Source of the DNA: Fibrobacter sp.
Lineage (GTDB): Bacteria; Fibrobacterota; Fibrobacteria; Fibrobacterales; Fibrobacteraceae
Assembly: GCA_024398845.1 (NCBI GenBank)
Contig: JAKSIM010000002.1
Coordinates: 1 to 64,000, forward strand
Direction: 5' to 3'
DNA length: 64,000 nucleotides
Each line of letters starts with the position of its first letter. Within the stretch, counting starts at the first letter, position 1. Below, one piece after another: positions 42,023-51,388 of the stretch. The notes under the pieces are model-generated. The model was not told the origin of the DNA. It saw only the letters and a program-made list of their open reading frames with translations, and did not search any database. The position numbers were made by a program, and so were the translations under genes.

Positions 42023-43903
42023 ATGAATAAGTTTGGATTCTCTTTAGCGAGTGTTGCTTTGGCTGCACTTCCCGCGTTCTCTAACCCCGACAGTTTGGTG
42101 CTGACTCCTCCCATGGGCTGGAACAGCTGGAACGTATTCCACGAGAACATCAACGAAAAGCAAATTCAGGAAATCGCGGACGCCATGGTGGAATCCGGCC
42201 TTCGCGATGCTGGCTACATTTTCTTGAACTTGGATGACAACTGGATGGACACCAAGCGCGATGCGAGCGGCGCCCTCCAGAACAACCCGAAGACATTCCC
42301 GAGCGGCATGAAGGCGATTGCCGATTACGTCCATAACAAGGGGCTCAAATTCGGTCTTTACGGCGACCATGGCAAACGCACCTGCCACCACTCCAATTCC
42401 AACTGGCAGAGCGAAAGCGGCTCCTATGGTCACGAAGAAATCGATGCCAAGAAATTGGCCGAATGGGGCGTGGACTACTGGAAATACGACAACTGTGACG
42501 TTGTTCCGGGTTCTGATCAAGAAGAAGATTACACCCGTATGTCGAAGGCTCTGCGCAATTCCGGTCGCGACATCGTCTTCAGCATTTGCATGTGGGAATA
42601 CAAGGACTGGATGCCGAAAATCGCGAACTTGTGGCGTACCACTTTCGATATCGGCCCTGAGTGGAGATCGACTTCCTGGTACCGCGGCGTTTACGAAATT
42701 ATCGATGCCAACGACAAGTATTGGCAAATAGCAAAGCCCGGGCACTGGAACGACCCGGACATGCTTGAAGTGGACAACAACAAGCTCAGTTACGAAGAAC
42801 AGAAGTCCCAGATGACGATGTGGTCCATCATGGCGGCTCCGATCATGATCAGTTCCGATGTCCGCAAGATGTCTGCCCAGGTCAAGGAACTTTACATGAA
42901 CAAGGACATGATTGCCATTAACCAGGATTCCCTCGGCGTTCAGGGCCACAGAATTTCGAACGATAAAGGCAAGCAGGTTTGGACAAAGCCCTTGAAGAAT
43001 GGCGACATTGCGGTTGCTCTCCTTAACGACAACACCTCGACCCAGACCATTAGCGTCAATTTTGCAGATCTTGGCATTACGGGCGAAGTAGAAGTTCGCG
43101 ATGCTTGGCAGAAGAAGGATTTGGGTCCCAAGAGTGGCGTGTCTGCAGAAGTCCCGGCTCACGGCTCCGTGCTCCTCCGCTTGGTGGTGACGCCTGTTCC
43201 CCGCAAGCCGTTCAAGGGCGAAGCGCTCGCGATTCCTGGCAAGATTGAAATGGAAGATTTTGATATTTCGGGCATTGGCGCAGGGAATACTTCCTATAAC
43301 GACATGGATGCCACTAACCAGGGCACGAGCGAATACCGCAAGGAAACCGGCGTTGACATTTACGAAAAGGATGATGGCAGACTCGTAATCGGCTACAACC
43401 AGGTGGGCGACTGGCTCGAATACACCGTGAATGTGGCTGCCGATGGCGAATATACCATGTCCGCTTCTGTTGCTTCCGCAAACGAAACTTCCGGCTTCAA
43501 GCTTTCCATGGACGGCAAGGATATTACCGATTCCGTCAATGTGCCGAAGGGCGAAGGCGACGATAACTACGACGATTACAAGACTGTCGAAGCGAAGGTG
43601 AACCTGACGAAGGGCGAACACATTATGCGCTTCACCGTTCTTGGCGACTGGATGGACATTGACTACATCAATTTTGTGAAGTCGGGGTCGACGGCTGAAG
43701 GAGATTCTTCTACCACGGCAATAGCCATTCGCAAAACTCCGTTGAACTACAATATTGAATTTGCGGTTCCTCATACTTACGGAATTTACAGTATGAACGG
43801 CAAGTTACTTGGCAAGATTTCTGCTTCTAACGCTCGTGAAGTGAACCAAATGGCGCGCCGTGTTGCTCATGATCAGGTGTTCTATGTACGTCGCATAAAA
43901 TAA
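42023..43903 (+). CDS. Secreted GH27 alpha-galactosidase with CBM6
   Basis: The 626-residue protein starts at the ATG at 42023 (AAGGA upstream); an earlier in-frame ATG gives no better signal peptide. The GH27 barrel starts LTPPMGWNSWN and has nucleophile Asp156 in WKYDNCD and acid/base Asp246 in WNDPDML. A C-terminal beta-domain runs to about 395. CBM6 about 405-555 and a long-form tail (YSMNGKLLG ... VFYVRR) follow. It removes alpha-linked D-galactose from side chains. It is the last gene of the GH141-GH2-GH95-GH27 run, and a strong terminator follows. Confidence 0.92.
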   Translation: MNKFGFSLASVALAALPAFSNPDSLVLTPPMGWNSWNVFHENINEKQIQEIADAMVESGLRDAGYIFLNLDDNWMDTKRDASGALQNNPKTFPSGMKAIADYVHNKGLKFGLYGDHGKRTCHHSNSNWQSESGSYGHEEIDAKKLAEWGVDYWKYDNCDVVPGSDQEEDYTRMSKALRNSGRDIVFSICMWEYKDWMPKIANLWRTTFDIGPEWRSTSWYRGVYEIIDANDKYWQIAKPGHWNDPDMLEVDNNKLSYEEQKSQMTMWSIMAAPIMISSDVRKMSAQVKELYMNKDMIAINQDSLGVQGHRISNDKGKQVWTKPLKNGDIAVALLNDNTSTQTISVNFADLGITGEVEVRDAWQKKDLGPKSGVSAEVPAHGSVLLRLVVTPVPRKPFKGEALAIPGKIEMEDFDISGIGAGNTSYNDMDATNQGTSEYRKETGVDIYEKDDGRLVIGYNQVGDWLEYTVNVAADGEYTMSASVASANETSGFKLSMDGKDITDSVNVPKGEGDDNYDDYKTVEAKVNLTKGEHIMRFTVLGDWMDIDYINFVKSGSTAEGDSSTTAIAIRKTPLNYNIEFAVPHTYGIYSMNGKLLGKISASNAREVNQMARRVAHDQVFYVRRIK

Positions 43904-43941
43904 TCAAAAGTTTTATTAACTCCATAACCACACCCATACAT

Positions 43942-43978
43942 AAACGTCTCGAGAACAATTTGTCGAGGCGTTTTTTTT
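43942..43978 (+). terminator. Terminator of the GH141-GH27 run
   Basis: AACGTCTCGA-loop-TCGAGGCGTT is followed by eight T residues. Confidence 0.85.
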
Positions 43979-44078
43979 AATTACTATTGGACGTTGTAAT
44001 TATCAATAGAATGTATTAGAAAAATAAAATCAATAGGAATTGTGTATATGATTCCTGTCATTGGTAGTATTTTTGCAT

Positions 44079-44110
44079 AAAAAAAAGAGCCCTCGCGTTC
44101 GCGAGGACTC
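44079..44110 (-). terminator. Terminator of the CE1 gene
   Basis: On the minus strand GAGTCCTCGCG-AA-CGCGAGGGCTC is followed by a long T run. A second hairpin, CCACC-GTTAA-GGTGG, lies between it and the stop codon. Confidence 0.85.
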
Positions 44111-44173
44111 TACCACCGTTAAGGTGGCGGTGTTGGGGGAGGTTATATCCCTTTTGCCTTTACGGCATAAACC

Positions 44174-45688
44174 TTACGGCAACGTGAACTGCTTCAGGAA
44201 CGGCCAGCCGACGGTACCGTCGCCCTGGTCGTGACCTTTTCCGTTGTGGTTGTTTGTGCTCTTGTTGGTGCAGAGAACGACCTTGACGCCGTCCTTGCAG
44301 TTGGAGTATTCTTCACAACCATTGGAGTTCGTTGTCGGGTTGCCGGTGCAGCCGTTCTTTTCGGCCCAGAACTTGAAATTGCCCTTGGCGCCGAGGAAGT
44401 TCAGACCATCGTTAAAGCCGCTGTCGCCACCATCGTATTTGCAGGTTCCATCTTCTGTTCCGCGGAACATGATAATGGAAATTGGACGTTCAGGGTTGCA
44501 CTTTTCACTATTGACGGTGTTCAAATCCATACCTGCCGGAGCAACAGCTGCATAAACATCGGACATAAAGCAGGCCACGTGGTTGCTCATGCCGCCGCCC
44601 ATGGAGAAGCCTGTTGCATAAATGCGCTTCGGGTCAATACAGGCTATTTCTTGAACCTGCTTGATCATGTCGCGGGAGAACTGGACGTCATCCTTGGCAG
44701 AACAGCACGGACCCACGTTCCAGCCCGGCTTCATAAAGCCGCTCCATCCGTCGCCAGAACCATCCGGGTACAGGGAAATGACTCCTTCTGGGTCAGTTTG
44801 GGATTTGTATTGAGTGCTTCCCATTTGGCCTTCGCCGGAACCCATAATCGGGTGGTAGTCCACTACGAGCGGAACCGGTTTGTCGCCCTTGTAGGCGCTC
44901 GGCACGTGCATAATGTAGGTACGGCCGTTGATAGACATGTTCTTGTCGCCCGGTGTGGCTGTTTTGCCAGAGCAATCCACGACTTCTTCCTGCTTGGAGG
45001 AAGAAGAAACTGCGGTTGTAGAAGATACCGGCGTTACGTTTTGAGAAGACGCGGGAGCCACGCTGGAATTTGGCTCAACGGAATTGGAACTTGTGGGTTC
45101 GTTCGCACCCTGTTCCATGGTGACTTTTACGTTTGTTTCCACTTCTTGGGACATTTTGTAAGCGACGCTCTTGTAGCCTTGCTTTACAAACGAGAAGGAT
45201 GGAAGCGGGTCGCCTTCCTTAAGAAGCAAGCCCTTGCCGCCAACGATGTAGTTGGTATTAGTGTTGTCGATGCTTACGCGAATGAACTTGACGTTTGTGC
45301 CTTGGCCTTTGCTCAGGTCAAAGCTTGCGCTGCCAAAGATATTGTACAAAGTGCGCTGGTAAGTGATTTTACCCAAGGCGTTGATTGCAAAAACCTTTAC
45401 GGTTTGTGCGTTCAGGCCTTCAATGGACAAAATGTTGCCATGCAAAAAGACCTGACTGTTAGAAATTACGCTTCCCTGGAGGCTTTGACCTTCATTGGAA
45501 AGGTTAAATGTACCGTCAGCTGCGCTTTTGGTACTCATGCCCGCGTAGTTGAAAGATGTGATATCCACATCTGAAAGTGGTTGATCAGTAGTAGAGAATA
45601 CCGCCCCCGATATGCTCCATCCAAATGCCATAGAACTGCTCAGCGCCACTCCTCCTGCGATTGCAGCTATTTTTTTTGGAAAAACCAT
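44174..45688 (-). CDS. Secreted CE1-type esterase (acetylxylan/feruloyl esterase-like)
   Basis: The 504-residue protein starts at the ATG at 45688 with AAAGGAG upstream; a longer start is rejected. Signal peptide to SMAFG, then an N-terminal domain (about 24-190) that begins like a carboxypeptidase-regulatory sandwich (ISGAVFSTTDQPLSDVDI) and ends like the metamotif FAINALGKITY seen in Fibrobacter tails. A Ser/Pro/Thr linker (about 197-235) leads to the alpha/beta-hydrolase domain with Ser362 in GFSMGGG, several Cys and a final His in the GHDQGDG segment. This matches LpqC/PHB-depolymerase-like CE1 esterases, which cut acetyl or feruloyl esters from xylan. It alone of the locus enzymes lacks CBM6 and a C-terminal basic tail. 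Confidence 0.82.
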   Translation of the reverse strand: MVFPKKIAAIAGGVALSSSMAFGWSISGAVFSTTDQPLSDVDITSFNYAGMSTKSAADGTFNLSNEGQSLQGSVISNSQVFLHGNILSIEGLNAQTVKVFAINALGKITYQRTLYNIFGSASFDLSKGQGTNVKFIRVSIDNTNTNYIVGGKGLLLKEGDPLPSFSFVKQGYKSVAYKMSQEVETNVKVTMEQGANEPTSSNSVEPNSSVAPASSQNVTPVSSTTAVSSSSKQEEVVDCSGKTATPGDKNMSINGRTYIMHVPSAYKGDKPVPLVVDYHPIMGSGEGQMGSTQYKSQTDPEGVISLYPDGSGDGWSGFMKPGWNVGPCCSAKDDVQFSRDMIKQVQEIACIDPKRIYATGFSMGGGMSNHVACFMSDVYAAVAPAGMDLNTVNSEKCNPERPISIIMFRGTEDGTCKYDGGDSGFNDGLNFLGAKGNFKFWAEKNGCTGNPTTNSNGCEEYSNCKDGVKVVLCTNKSTNNHNGKGHDQGDGTVGWPFLKQFTLP

Positions 45689-45796
45689 TATTGCTCCTTT
45701 TTTTTGATCTAGTTTTTCCAAACATCCTCAACACAACCCCACACTGAAATTTATAAGAGCGTGAGTGTTTAATAATGTAAAATAAAATCCCGCGCT

Positions 45797-45811
45797 TGGA
45801 TAAATTGTCTA
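45797..45811 (+). promoter_or_regulatory. Xylan-locus operator site 8
   Basis: TGGATAAATTGTCTA, 109 bases before the CE1 ATG. Confidence 0.5.
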
Positions 45812-45927
45812 TGCCGTTTTGGTAAAATGATTTTTACCGCCGCCCCTGAAAATGGCGAAAAGTGTGTAAATTTGTGTAATTTTGGCCGAAATAGCGTAGC
45901 TTCGGTACAAAGTTTTGACACCCGTTA

Positions 45928-45942
45928 TGGACAATATGTCCA
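45928..45942 (+). promoter_or_regulatory. Xylan-locus operator site 9
   Basis: TGGACAATATGTCCA is the most symmetric copy; extended by one base on each side it is a perfect palindrome ATGGACA-ATA-TGTCCAT. It ends 90 bases before the GH10 ATG. Confidence 0.65.
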
Positions 45943-46032
45943 TGGAAATTAGCGTGCTTATGGAATATTTTCCCTAAATAGCAGTAGTTTTATATTGGTT
46001 TGTATGGGATACAACCAACGAGGATGTGGATT

Positions 46033-47886
46033 ATGAATAAAAAGGTGTCAAAAACCCTAAAGGGTTTATCTGTTGCTGTACTTGCGGCAGCATCGTTCTC
46101 CTTTGCGGGACCCGGCATGGCCGATGGCTTCGCAAAGTTCGTCGGTAACATTACCACTCGTGGTCAGGTTCGCTCTGATTTCGGTACCTACTGGAACCAG
46201 ATTACGGCTGAAAACGAATGTAAATGGGCTTCTGTTGAAGGTTCCCGTGGTAATTACAACTTCAGCGGTTGCGATGCTGCTTACAACTGGGCCAAAAAGA
46301 ACGGTGGCCATTTCAAGTTCCACGCTTTGGTGTGGGGCTCTCAGTACCCGAATTGGCTGAACAATTTGAACGCTGAGCAAACCAAGGAAGCTATTACGCA
46401 GTGGATGGACCGTGTCCAGAAGCAGTATCCGGACCTCGAAATGATCGACGTGGTGAACGAGGCTATTCGTGGCGGTAACGGGTACCATTCTCCCTATGGT
46501 AACGGAAATAAAATCGTTGAAGCGCTTGGTGGCGACAATGGCCAGTATACCTTTGTGACCACGGCTTTCAAGATGGCCCGTGAACGTTGGCCGAAGGCTA
46601 TTTTGATTTATAACGACTATAATACCGTGCAATGGGACAAGGATGGCGGTATCAACCTCATCAATACCATTAAGAAAAACGGTGCACCGGTCGATGCCTA
46701 CGGCCTCCAGGCTCATGACATGACTACTCAGGGCGGTGGCGCTGGTGGTACCGGTGGTGGCGGCTCTTGCTTGAACATCAATACCCTCAAGAGTACTATT
46801 GAAGAAATCTGGAACAAGACGCAGATGCCGATGTTCATTTCTGAATATGACATCGGTATTGCCGATGATAATACGCAGAAGAAGTGCTATGAGGAACAAA
46901 TTTCCTACTTCATGGAGAATGAACACATTGCGGGTATCACCATTTGGGGCTACATCAATGGTGCAACCTGGCTTGACAACTCCGGTATTATCAATGATGG
47001 CCGTGGCGACCGTCCTGCCATGACTTGGCTGAAGGAATACTTCGGCAACGAAAGCAACAAGGCGAAGAGCAAGAACACCACGGGCCTTGCCGGTGGTTCG
47101 GAATACGTTCCGCCTGAACCGGTAGCACGTGAACCGTTCAAGGGCTCGCCTCTCGCAGTTCCTGGAAAAATTGAAGTCGAGGACTACGATAAGAATGGTG
47201 TCGGCAAGGATTCCGTAACTGGCATCAGCAACATCACCTTCGAAGATGACTACACGAACGACGGTGGCTCCACCTATCGTGGCGACGACGGCGTGGATAT
47301 CTATGACGAAGGCACCGGCCATGTGCTTGGTATGACAAAGGCTGGCGAATGGCTTGAGTACACTATTGAAGTTGCAAAGGACGGTGAATACACTATCATA
47401 ACGAATGCTGCTGCTGGTGGTACCTCCGCTGCAATTCAGTACTCTATCGATGGTAAGGCCATTACCGATGAAATCAAGATTGACCAGACCGCCGACAACA
47501 AGTGGGATGTCTATAAGGACTTCTCTGCCAATACATCGACGATTACCGCTGGCAAGCATATCTTGAGACTTGAAATCACGGGTGACTACGCCAACGTTGA
47601 CTACTTCACCTTTGTCGCTGGAAAGGATGCCTCAGTTGGTTCTGATACCAGCAGCACGGGCTCGGGTGAAATGACCGCGATTAAGGACATTCACATGGAC
47701 ATGAATACCCTCCAGCATTATCAAGTCGTTGACATGCAGGGTCATTTCATGGGTGTCTTGAGTGCTTATGGTTTTGACGCCGCCGCCGATATCCTTAAGA
47801 ACTCTAACGCTGTGAAGACTTCTGGTGTTTACTTCTTGCGCAACCGCCTTACGGGCAAGATGCAGAGCGTTCGCGTCGTTCGCTAA
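46033..47886 (+). CDS. Secreted GH10 endo-xylanase with CBM6
   Basis: The 617-residue protein starts at the ATG at 46033 (GAGGA upstream); an in-frame ATG at 46000 would bury the signal peptide. Signal peptide to FSFA. The GH10 barrel covers about 26-345: acid/base Glu143 in DVVNEAIRG, nucleophile Glu271 in FISEYDIGI, plus ENECKWASVEG and HALVWGSQYPNW. A Gly-rich loop (GGGAGGTGGGG, about 234-244) interrupts the barrel before the nucleophile strand. CBM6 lies about 376-530 and a long-form tail (VDMQGHFMG ... GVYFLRN) ends the protein. It cuts the beta-1,4-xylan backbone outside the cell. Confidence 0.93.
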   Translation: MNKKVSKTLKGLSVAVLAAASFSFAGPGMADGFAKFVGNITTRGQVRSDFGTYWNQITAENECKWASVEGSRGNYNFSGCDAAYNWAKKNGGHFKFHALVWGSQYPNWLNNLNAEQTKEAITQWMDRVQKQYPDLEMIDVVNEAIRGGNGYHSPYGNGNKIVEALGGDNGQYTFVTTAFKMARERWPKAILIYNDYNTVQWDKDGGINLINTIKKNGAPVDAYGLQAHDMTTQGGGAGGTGGGGSCLNINTLKSTIEEIWNKTQMPMFISEYDIGIADDNTQKKCYEEQISYFMENEHIAGITIWGYINGATWLDNSGIINDGRGDRPAMTWLKEYFGNESNKAKSKNTTGLAGGSEYVPPEPVAREPFKGSPLAVPGKIEVEDYDKNGVGKDSVTGISNITFEDDYTNDGGSTYRGDDGVDIYDEGTGHVLGMTKAGEWLEYTIEVAKDGEYTIITNAAAGGTSAAIQYSIDGKAITDEIKIDQTADNKWDVYKDFSANTSTITAGKHILRLEITGDYANVDYFTFVAGKDASVGSDTSSTGSGEMTAIKDIHMDMNTLQHYQVVDMQGHFMGVLSAYGFDAAADILKNSNAVKTSGVYFLRNRLTGKMQSVRVVR

Positions 47887-47922
47887 TCAAGACAGATTCA
47901 AACTCCATTAAGGGAGTTCTCT

Positions 47923-47957
47923 AAAAGCTTGTGAGTTTATCTCACAGGCTTTTTTTG
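47923..47957 (+). terminator. Terminator of GH10
   Basis: AAGCTTGTGAG-TTTAT-CTCACAGGCTT is followed by a T run. A smaller hairpin AACTCC-ATTA-AGGGAGTT precedes it. Confidence 0.85.
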
Positions 47958-47979
47958 TTTACTCTGCGGGAATGCCACC

Positions 47980-47998
47980 TTTTGAGAAAATCTCAAAA
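47980..47998. promoter_or_regulatory. Perfect palindrome before the GH39-like gene
   Basis: TTTTGAGA-AAA-TCTCAAAA has 8-base arms and a 3-base centre, 72 bases before the ATG. It has the same geometry as the locus operator but a different sequence; there is no T run to make it a terminator. Confidence 0.5.
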
Positions 47999-48070
47999 GT
48001 AAGTTTATTCCCCCCATAGAAAAGGCAACTCCAAAAAAATATTTTATAGGTAATAATGCAGGAGTTGTGT

Positions 48071-50038
48071 ATGAAAAAATGGGATTTTGGTTTTTTAAGC
48101 ACGGCGTTCGTGTCTGCCGCAGTCTCTGTCAGCTTGTTGGCGACATTTGCGTCGGCCGACGAGATTCTAAAAGTCAACCTTTCCGATAGCATTCGCCCTG
48201 CGACGCATTGCGCTTCGGGCGCCTTGTATGGCATTACCGCCGATTTGCCGGCCGATGTTAATGCCCATATAGCGCCTCTTAAGGGCAATGTTTATTTGCA
48301 GCCTGCCGTTAGCGGCAATGGTCATCAGCAACCTATTGGTGATGCCTTTGACGTGGCGAAACGCCTGGTGGGCACAACGGGCAAGGTGCAAATTCGCTTG
48401 GCCGATATTCTTCCGGGTTGGCCGTACAAGTGGCCTGGCAAGGATTCCTGGCTCAAAAGCGTTGAAGAAATTATCAAAAAGAAGTTGAATTCCGGCCTTG
48501 AATTTGACGGTTACGAAATTTGGAACGAACCCGATGGTACATGGCAAAGCGGGAATGGCGATTTTTATACGAACTGCTGGAAACCTACCTATGATTTGAT
48601 TCGCAAGTTGGACCCGAAGGCGAAAATCATTGGCCCTTCGTACTCCTGGTTCAATTCCAGCCGTGTAGACGAATTCCTCAAGTACTGCTCTCAAAACAAT
48701 TGCCTCCCGGACGTGTTTAGCTGGCATCAGTGGGGGAGCGGCGGCTTTATCGGCTCTGTGGAGAGTCTCCGCAACATCGAAAAAAAGTATAACATTACGC
48801 CGCGTGCACTGAGCATTAACGAATATTCTTCTGATACCCATACGTATGAAGGGGCTCCTGGAATTTCTGTGCCGTTCATTGCAAAATTTGAACGCAATAA
48901 TGTTGAAAGTGCTATGATTTCCTGGTGGTTTACAAACTTGCCAGGGCGTCTCGGCAGCCTCCTTACCGCCAGTAACCAAAAAGGGGGTGGTTGGTGGCTC
49001 TACAAGTGGTATGGTGACATGACCGGCTATATGGCCCGAGTCACGCCGCCTAATGACAAGAGCGAAAAGGTCGATGGATTCGCTGCCGTAGACGCAAAGC
49101 AGAATTATGCAAGCTTGGTCCTTGGAGGCAATTCCGTGGGAACGGTGAATGTGGTTTTCGAAAAACTGCCTGCCTTCCTCGGTGGAAAAATGAAGGTGCT
49201 TGTGGAACGCGTGACATGGAAGGACAAGGATACTCCGGTTGCCTCTACAGACAAAATTTCCGAAACCGAAATGACGCTTGATGGTTCCACGCTTACGGTT
49301 CCCGTGAAAGTCGAAAGTCAGTTCTACGGCTATCGCGTGTACTTGACTCCGATTGATGTCCCGCAGAATCCGTACAAGAATACTGCAGCGACCATTCCGG
49401 GCAAAGTCGAAGCCGAAAATTATGACGAGGCGGGTCAGGGATTCTCTTATAGCGATACGGATTCCGACAACCAGGGCAAAGCCTACCGCGAAGATGGCGT
49501 GGATATTGAAGAGGGTGGAGACAACTACACCATTGGCTATACCATTGCCGACGAATGGCTTGAATATACCGTGAATGTGACGACTGCCGGCGAGTATGCT
49601 GTTAAGGCAAATGTCGCAAGTGGTAGCGAAACTTCGGGTTTCCAGCTGTTTATGGATGACAAGGCGATTACCGAAAACTTTACTGCTCCAAAAACAGGCG
49701 AAGATTGGAAAACGTACGAGGTGGTGGACCTAGGTAAGGTAAACTTGACCGCAGGTGAACACATCTTGAAACTCGCCATTACCGGAAGCTACGTGAATGT
49801 GGACTGGATTGAATTTGTAGATCCGAGTACCGTTGTGGAAACTCCAAAGGATACTACGGAGGAAGATGACAAAACAAGTTTGCTGAAAATGCATCAGTCC
49901 GTGAATCAAACTCCCGTGGAACCGCAATATTTTGATATGAACGGAAATCGTGTGAGCAAGGCTGTAACCAAACAACCGGGAGTCTACTTTGTGAGAATTC
50001 CGGGATTTAAAACCTACATGATTCGAACGACCAAGTAA
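48071..50038 (+). CDS. Secreted clan GH-A glycosidase (GH39-like) with CBM6
   Basis: The 655-residue protein starts at the ATG at 48071 with GGAG upstream. Signal peptide to FASA. The catalytic domain (about 30-335) has two candidate Glu residues in the spacing expected of clan GH-A barrels: Glu153 in YEIWNEPDGTW (acid/base) and Glu250 in LSINEYSS (nucleophile), then a beta-domain to about 435. It resembles GH39 beta-xylosidases, but the exact family could not be fixed by eye. CBM6 about 442-585 and a short tail (FDMNGNRVS ... GVYFVRI) follow. It is the last enzyme gene of the locus and has its own palindrome upstream. Confidence 0.7.
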   Translation: MKKWDFGFLSTAFVSAAVSVSLLATFASADEILKVNLSDSIRPATHCASGALYGITADLPADVNAHIAPLKGNVYLQPAVSGNGHQQPIGDAFDVAKRLVGTTGKVQIRLADILPGWPYKWPGKDSWLKSVEEIIKKKLNSGLEFDGYEIWNEPDGTWQSGNGDFYTNCWKPTYDLIRKLDPKAKIIGPSYSWFNSSRVDEFLKYCSQNNCLPDVFSWHQWGSGGFIGSVESLRNIEKKYNITPRALSINEYSSDTHTYEGAPGISVPFIAKFERNNVESAMISWWFTNLPGRLGSLLTASNQKGGGWWLYKWYGDMTGYMARVTPPNDKSEKVDGFAAVDAKQNYASLVLGGNSVGTVNVVFEKLPAFLGGKMKVLVERVTWKDKDTPVASTDKISETEMTLDGSTLTVPVKVESQFYGYRVYLTPIDVPQNPYKNTAATIPGKVEAENYDEAGQGFSYSDTDSDNQGKAYREDGVDIEEGGDNYTIGYTIADEWLEYTVNVTTAGEYAVKANVASGSETSGFQLFMDDKAITENFTAPKTGEDWKTYEVVDLGKVNLTAGEHILKLAITGSYVNVDWIEFVDPSTVVETPKDTTEEDDKTSLLKMHQSVNQTPVEPQYFDMNGNRVSKAVTKQPGVYFVRIPGFKTYMIRTTK

Positions 50039-50079
50039 AGTATGGTTAAGTAATTAAAATACCCTACCTTGAAAAGTAA

Positions 50080-50107
50080 ACGGTAGCCTCGTGGCTACCG
50101 TTTTTTG
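50080..50107 (+). terminator. Terminator between convergent genes
   Basis: ACGGTAGCC-TCGT-GGCTACCGT is followed by a T run on the plus side, ending the GH39-like gene. Confidence 0.85.
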
Positions 50108-50119
50108 TATAAAGTAGGT

Positions 50120-51388
50120 TTAAAAGTCTTTCCCTAGGCTCGGCCACATGGCGGGTGAAATTCCGTCGAGCCTAATGTTGTCAAGGAAAAATTCCGCGTC
50201 TTCTTCGGCAAGGAAGTTAATGGAGTTGACCTCGTAAAGTTCTGTGCCAAAGTCATCGGCGGTGAGTGTGTAGTGGGTCCACTCGTCGTTGAGTAAAATT
50301 CCTTCGGTATGGTGATATTCTCGTTCATCCACAAAACCGCTGTCGCCTGGAGCGGGGTTCCCCTCAATGTCGGGGCCACGCTTTACGACTTGCAAAAATA
50401 ATTCGCCCTTGCCTTTGGCATCAAAACTAATAGCCGTGGCCGCGCGCAGGTCAAAGAGCCCATACCCTTCGTAGGTGCCACTCTTTGCCATGTAATAGTC
50501 GTTTGCGATGGTGAAGCCCGCAACCCCGTAATGGCCGTTGTAATCTTCGTTGAGGTCGAATACAATGTGGAAACTGCTTCCGGTTTTTGCCGCTTCGCCG
50601 GTAACGAGAATTTCGTCGCTTTCAATGTGCTGAGGCGTCATGTGGCTTCCGCCGCCTTGCAAAGAGTCTGTGCAAATGAACCACCAGCCTTGACCAAAGC
50701 TGCGCCCGATTAGGGTGCGACGGCTGCGCCAGTTTTCAAAGTCCTCGATGACGGTAAAGATGCTGTCGGCAATATCGATGTTGTTCGTTGTTTCGGTGCT
50801 GTCGAGGCCTGTTTGCATTTGGTAGGTGAATCTACCAAAAAATCCTTCGACATAGGCGTAGTGGACACCTTCGGGAATGCCTGTAAAACTGAATTCCCCA
50901 TTTGCGTTTGTGGTGGCTTTTTTGTCGAGAATGCTGACGTTTGCGCCTTCAACGGCGGCTCCGTTATTCAAAATATGGCCTTTCAGCGATACGCTGGCTG
51001 CTGCGGCTAGTGTTTGCGACGGTTGTTTGCCGAAGTCGACCCAGCGCATCACTGAAAGGGAATCTCCTAAGTGGCTCTCGAGCAGGTGCTGGCCGCTCAA
51101 GTTCGTTGCGAACTTCAATTGTCCATTCTGGTCTAATGTGTCGCTGATTTCCACTTCAATAGCGTTTTCGTTCATGCTCCAAATGCGAGCCGCGGCGCGT
51201 GCGAGCGGTGCGCCGTTGGGCGAAGTTACCACAATGGTACTTGCGATTTCTGTTTCGCCCGCATTGGAACCTGTGCCGTTTGCGGTTTCGCTACCGCTAC
51301 TGCAGGCGGTGAACGGAGCAAGCGCTGCGGCGCCTGCCATAAAGATTGCAAATGCCGAAATTTTTTGACGGAGGCTAAAGCTATTCAC
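50120..51388 (-). CDS. Lipoprotein with carbohydrate-binding-type domain, partner of TIGR02147 (right pair)
   Basis: The 422-residue protein has a lipobox Cys at about 29 (PFTACSSG). Its domain order is the same as in the protein at 17321-18529: two carboxypeptidase-regulatory-like stretches (VTSPNGAPLARAAARIW, then FSFTGIPEGVHYAYV) and a C-terminal jelly roll from about 215 (VIEDFENWRSR ... FFLDNIRLDGI) of the CBM11/CBM30 kind, here longer and more divergent. The start overlaps the end of its TIGR02147 gene by eight bases, so the two are translated together. It faces inward toward the enzyme locus. Confidence 0.7.
   Translation of the reverse strand: MNSFSLRQKISAFAIFMAGAAALAPFTACSSGSETANGTGSNAGETEIASTIVVTSPNGAPLARAAARIWSMNENAIEVEISDTLDQNGQLKFATNLSGQHLLESHLGDSLSVMRWVDFGKQPSQTLAAAASVSLKGHILNNGAAVEGANVSILDKKATTNANGEFSFTGIPEGVHYAYVEGFFGRFTYQMQTGLDSTETTNNIDIADSIFTVIEDFENWRSRRTLIGRSFGQGWWFICTDSLQGGGSHMTPQHIESDEILVTGEAAKTGSSFHIVFDLNEDYNGHYGVAGFTIANDYYMAKSGTYEGYGLFDLRAATAISFDAKGKGELFLQVVKRGPDIEGNPAPGDSGFVDEREYHHTEGILLNDEWTHYTLTADDFGTELYEVNSINFLAEEDAEFFLDNIRLDGISPAMWPSLGKDF

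Larger units (their letters stand above)
45689..46032. promoter_or_regulatory. Divergent regulatory region between CE1 and GH10
   Basis: These 344 bases contain no gene. Two operator copies lie here, 45797-45811 facing CE1 and 45928-45942 facing GH10. A TTGACA at 45915-45920 directly precedes the second copy and could be a -35 element. Confidence 0.6.
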
